In this document: positions 13,463-14,916 of the stretch, one piece after another
How the letters are laid out: each line of letters begins with the position of its first letter
How positions within the stretch are numbered: the stretch's first letter is position 1
Origin: Firmicutes bacterium CAG:552
GTDB taxonomy: Bacteria > Bacillota > Clostridia > Christensenellales > Pumilibacteraceae
Direction: 5' to 3'
DNA: 14,916 nucleotides
Assembly: GCA_000435495.1 (NCBI GenBank)
Contig: FR884033.1
Location: 1-14,916, forward strand
Program-made: the position numbers and the translations under genes
Notes under the pieces: model-generated
The model's database searches: none
Told to the model about the DNA's origin: nothing
What the model saw: the letters and a program-made list of their open reading frames with translations, nothing else

Positions 13463-14446
13463 TTATTTTGCCGCCTGAAGAGCAGTCATAGCTACGACGT
13501 TAACTATATCGTCTACCGAGCAACCTCTGCTTAGGTCGTTAACGGGCATGTTGAAACCTTGGCAAAGAGGACCTACGGCTTCTGCACCGGCAAATCTTTG
13601 TACAAGTTTGTAACCTATGTTACCTGCCTGAAGGTCGGGGAAAATAAAGACGTTAGCTTTACCTGCTACGTTGCTTCCCGGAGCTTTAAGAGCTGCGACT
13701 TTTTCCACGATGGCAGCGTCCGCCTGAAGTTCACCGTCAACGCAAAGATCGGGAGCGGCTTCTTTTACAAGGCGAGTAGCTTCTACTACTTTGTCTACAA
13801 GTTCGTGCTTTGCAGAACCCTTTGTAGAGAACGAAAGCATCGCTACTTTCGGCTCTATGCCTGCAACGTTTTTTGCGGATTGAGCGGTAGATATGGCAAT
13901 ATCCGCAAGTTGTTCTGCCGTAGGACAGGGATTAACCGCACAATCGCCGAATACCATGATGCCGTTAGTTCCGTATTTGCAATCCTTAGGAAGGATCATA
14001 AAGAAACAGCTCGAAACAGTCTTTATTCCGGGAGCGGTTTTGATAATTTGAAGAGCAGGTCTCAAAAGATCGCCCGTGGAATGAATAGCGCCTGAAACCA
14101 TACCGTCGGCATCGCCAAGCTTAACCATCATCGTGCCGAGATAAAGATTATCTTTAACGGTAGCTGCAGCTTGCTCGGGAGTCATACCCTTATTTTTGCG
14201 AGCTTCATAAAGACCTTCGGCATACTTTGTAAGATCCTCTTTTGCCGGATCGAAAAATCTTGCGCCGTCAAGGCACGCTCCGCTGCTGCGAATCTTTTCT
14301 TCGTTACCGAGAAGAATAAGTTTTGCAAGACCTTCTTTAAGAATAATCTCTGCCGCTTTGATGGTACGTTCTTCTTCGCCTTCGGGAAGAACTATCGTCT
14401 TGTTAAGCTCTTTGGCTTTTTGACGAATGGACTGTAACAATTCCAT
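13463..14446 (-). CDS. pta: phosphate acetyltransferase
   Basis: Pta converts acetyl-CoA and phosphate into acetyl phosphate and CoA, feeding AckA. The 327-residue protein is the short form, consisting of the catalytic domain only. Signatures are IVLPEGEEERTIKAA (18-32), GDADGMVSGA (111-120), FGDCAVNPCPTAEQLADIA (166-184), DGELQADAA (217-225), DLQAGNIGYKLVQRF and a C-terminal GCSVDDIVNVVAMTALQA. GGAG precedes the ATG. It is first in the pta-ackA-comF operon with its own promoter at 14512-14540, divergent from tmcAL. Confidence 0.98.
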   Translation of the reverse strand: MELLQSIRQKAKELNKTIVLPEGEEERTIKAAEIILKEGLAKLILLGNEEKIRSSGACLDGARFFDPAKEDLTKYAEGLYEARKNKGMTPEQAAATVKDNLYLGTMMVKLGDADGMVSGAIHSTGDLLRPALQIIKTAPGIKTVSSCFFMILPKDCKYGTNGIMVFGDCAVNPCPTAEQLADIAISTAQSAKNVAGIEPKVAMLSFSTKGSAKHELVDKVVEATRLVKEAAPDLCVDGELQADAAIVEKVAALKAPGSNVAGKANVFIFPDLQAGNIGYKLVQRFAGAEAVGPLCQGFNMPVNDLSRGCSVDDIVNVVAMTALQAAK

Positions 14447-14504
14447 AAATATACTCCTTTTGCTGATTTTACAGTTAAATTCATTTTTGTTCCAACAAAA
14501 ACTA

Positions 14505-14513
14505 TGCTATAAT
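14505..14513 (+). promoter_or_regulatory. tmcAL promoter, extended -10
   Basis: TGCTATAAT at 14505-14513 is an extended -10 element with a perfect TATAAT. No good -35 is seen at the right distance (TTTTTG/TTTTGT region near 14484-14490), which an extended -10 can tolerate. The -10 shares two bases with that of pta on the other strand. Confidence 0.6.
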
Positions 14514-14540
14514 TATATCATACAGAAACGATAAAGTAAA
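14512..14540 (-). promoter_or_regulatory. pta-ackA promoter
   Basis: TTTACT (14535-14540), 17-base spacer and TATAAT (14512-14517) on the minus strand. The -10 lies in the palindrome TATAATTATA (14508-14517) shared with the divergent tmcAL promoter. Confidence 0.75.
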
Positions 14541-14560
14541 ATAATTAAGCTGCTTTATCG
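14529..14560. repeat. inverted repeat over the pta -35 and in the tmcAL 5' UTR
   Basis: CGATAAAG (14529-14536) and CTTTATCG (14553-14560) are perfect 8-base inverted arms separated by 16 bases. The left arm touches the pta -35. It could be an operator with arms about 24 bases apart, or an RNA hairpin in the tmcAL leader. No T tract follows. Confidence 0.45.
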
Positions 14561-14591
14561 GCTGCTATCTACAAAAATTTTGAGGACAAAC

Positions 14592-14916
14592 ATGAGCGTA
14601 GTCGTAATTTGCGAATTTAACCCCTTCCATAACGGACACAAATATATTATCGATAAAGCCCGAGAATACGGCGATGTTATATGCATAATGAGCGGAGCTT
14701 TTACCCAGCGAGGAGAACCGGCAATCGTCGACAAATATTCTCGAGCGAGCCAGGCAATCGCAAACGGAGCTTCGGCAGTGATTGAACTGCCTACTTTGTA
14801 TGCAACCTCATCGGCGCAGTTCTTTGCATACGGCGCAGCTAAGATTATAAGCGAAATCGACGATGTGACGCATATAGTCTTTGGCGCAGAAACGAGCGAC
14901 GTCGAGTTACTGACCG
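14592..14916 (+). CDS. tmcAL: tRNA(Met) cytidine acetate ligase, N-terminal part (cut by window edge)
   Basis: The first 108 codons are visible. GAGGA ends six to seven bases before ATG. The protein opens with MSVVVICEFNPFHNGHKY, the nucleotidylyltransferase HxGH-type site (HNGH, 13-16), followed by MSGAFTQRGEPAI (34-46), DKYSRA, VIELPTLYATSSAQFFA and FGAETSD, all typical of TmcAL (formerly YlbM-type). The enzyme activates acetate with ATP and acetylates C34 of elongator tRNA-Met to ac4C. It is the only plus-strand gene. It diverges from pta, whose pathway makes or uses acetate. The C-terminal part is outside the window. Confidence 0.95.
   Translation, partial: MSVVVICEFNPFHNGHKYIIDKAREYGDVICIMSGAFTQRGEPAIVDKYSRASQAIANGASAVIELPTLYATSSAQFFAYGAAKIISEIDDVTHIVFGAETSDVELLT

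Overview
The window reads as a stretch of core chromosome from a low-GC Bacillota, most likely class Clostridia. This rests on family knowledge and context, not on a database match. The supporting signs are a T-box in front of thrS, an attenuated leader on infC-rpmI-rplT that starts with ATT, a Pta-AckA acetate pathway, a TmcAL-type gene, canonical sigma-A promoters and strong GGAGG ribosome binding sites. No IS element, phage gene, CRISPR array, tRNA or rRNA gene was found. All genes lie on the minus strand except the partial gene at the right edge.

Layout from left to right. (1) 1-182 is the N-terminal piece of an ABC exporter ATPase. It is preceded by a 730-base non-coding stretch with two minus-strand promoters, a six-residue leader peptide ORF with a strong ribosome binding site, and an intrinsic terminator that begins at the leader stop codon. 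This looks like ribosome-controlled attenuation of the exporter. (2) rplS (L19) has its own promoter, a possible leader hairpin and a strong terminator. (3) Read in transcription order, trmH-like, yebC, radC-like, ruvC, ruvA, ruvB, queA and tgt form a tightly packed block with overlaps such as TAATG and TAAATG. It combines Holliday-junction processing with queuosine tRNA modification. (4) Upstream of it lies infC-rpmI-rplT, with a consensus promoter, a structured leader ending in a terminator, and an ATT initiation codon for IF3. (5) thrS has a promoter and a T-box leader with an ACC specifier. (6) pta-ackA-comF is a second operon, with comF coupled to ackA by TAATG. (7) At the right edge the tRNA-Met cytidine acetate ligase gene (tmcAL) diverges from pta.

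How the genes work together. Pta and AckA interconvert acetyl-CoA, acetyl phosphate and acetate with ATP formation. TmcAL uses acetate and ATP to acetylate the elongator tRNA-Met anticodon. The two -10 boxes of the divergent pta and tmcAL promoters share one 10-bp palindrome, so their use is probably mutually exclusive. Much of the window concerns translation (L19, L20, L35, IF3, ThrRS, YebC, tRNA/rRNA modification), and several of these genes carry RNA-level control: T-box, infC attenuator, rplS leader and the exporter attenuator.

The least ordinary elements are the MKHLRL leader attenuator, the RadC-like protein in the ruv operon that appears to lack JAMM metal-site residues, and the shared -10 palindrome between pta and tmcAL.
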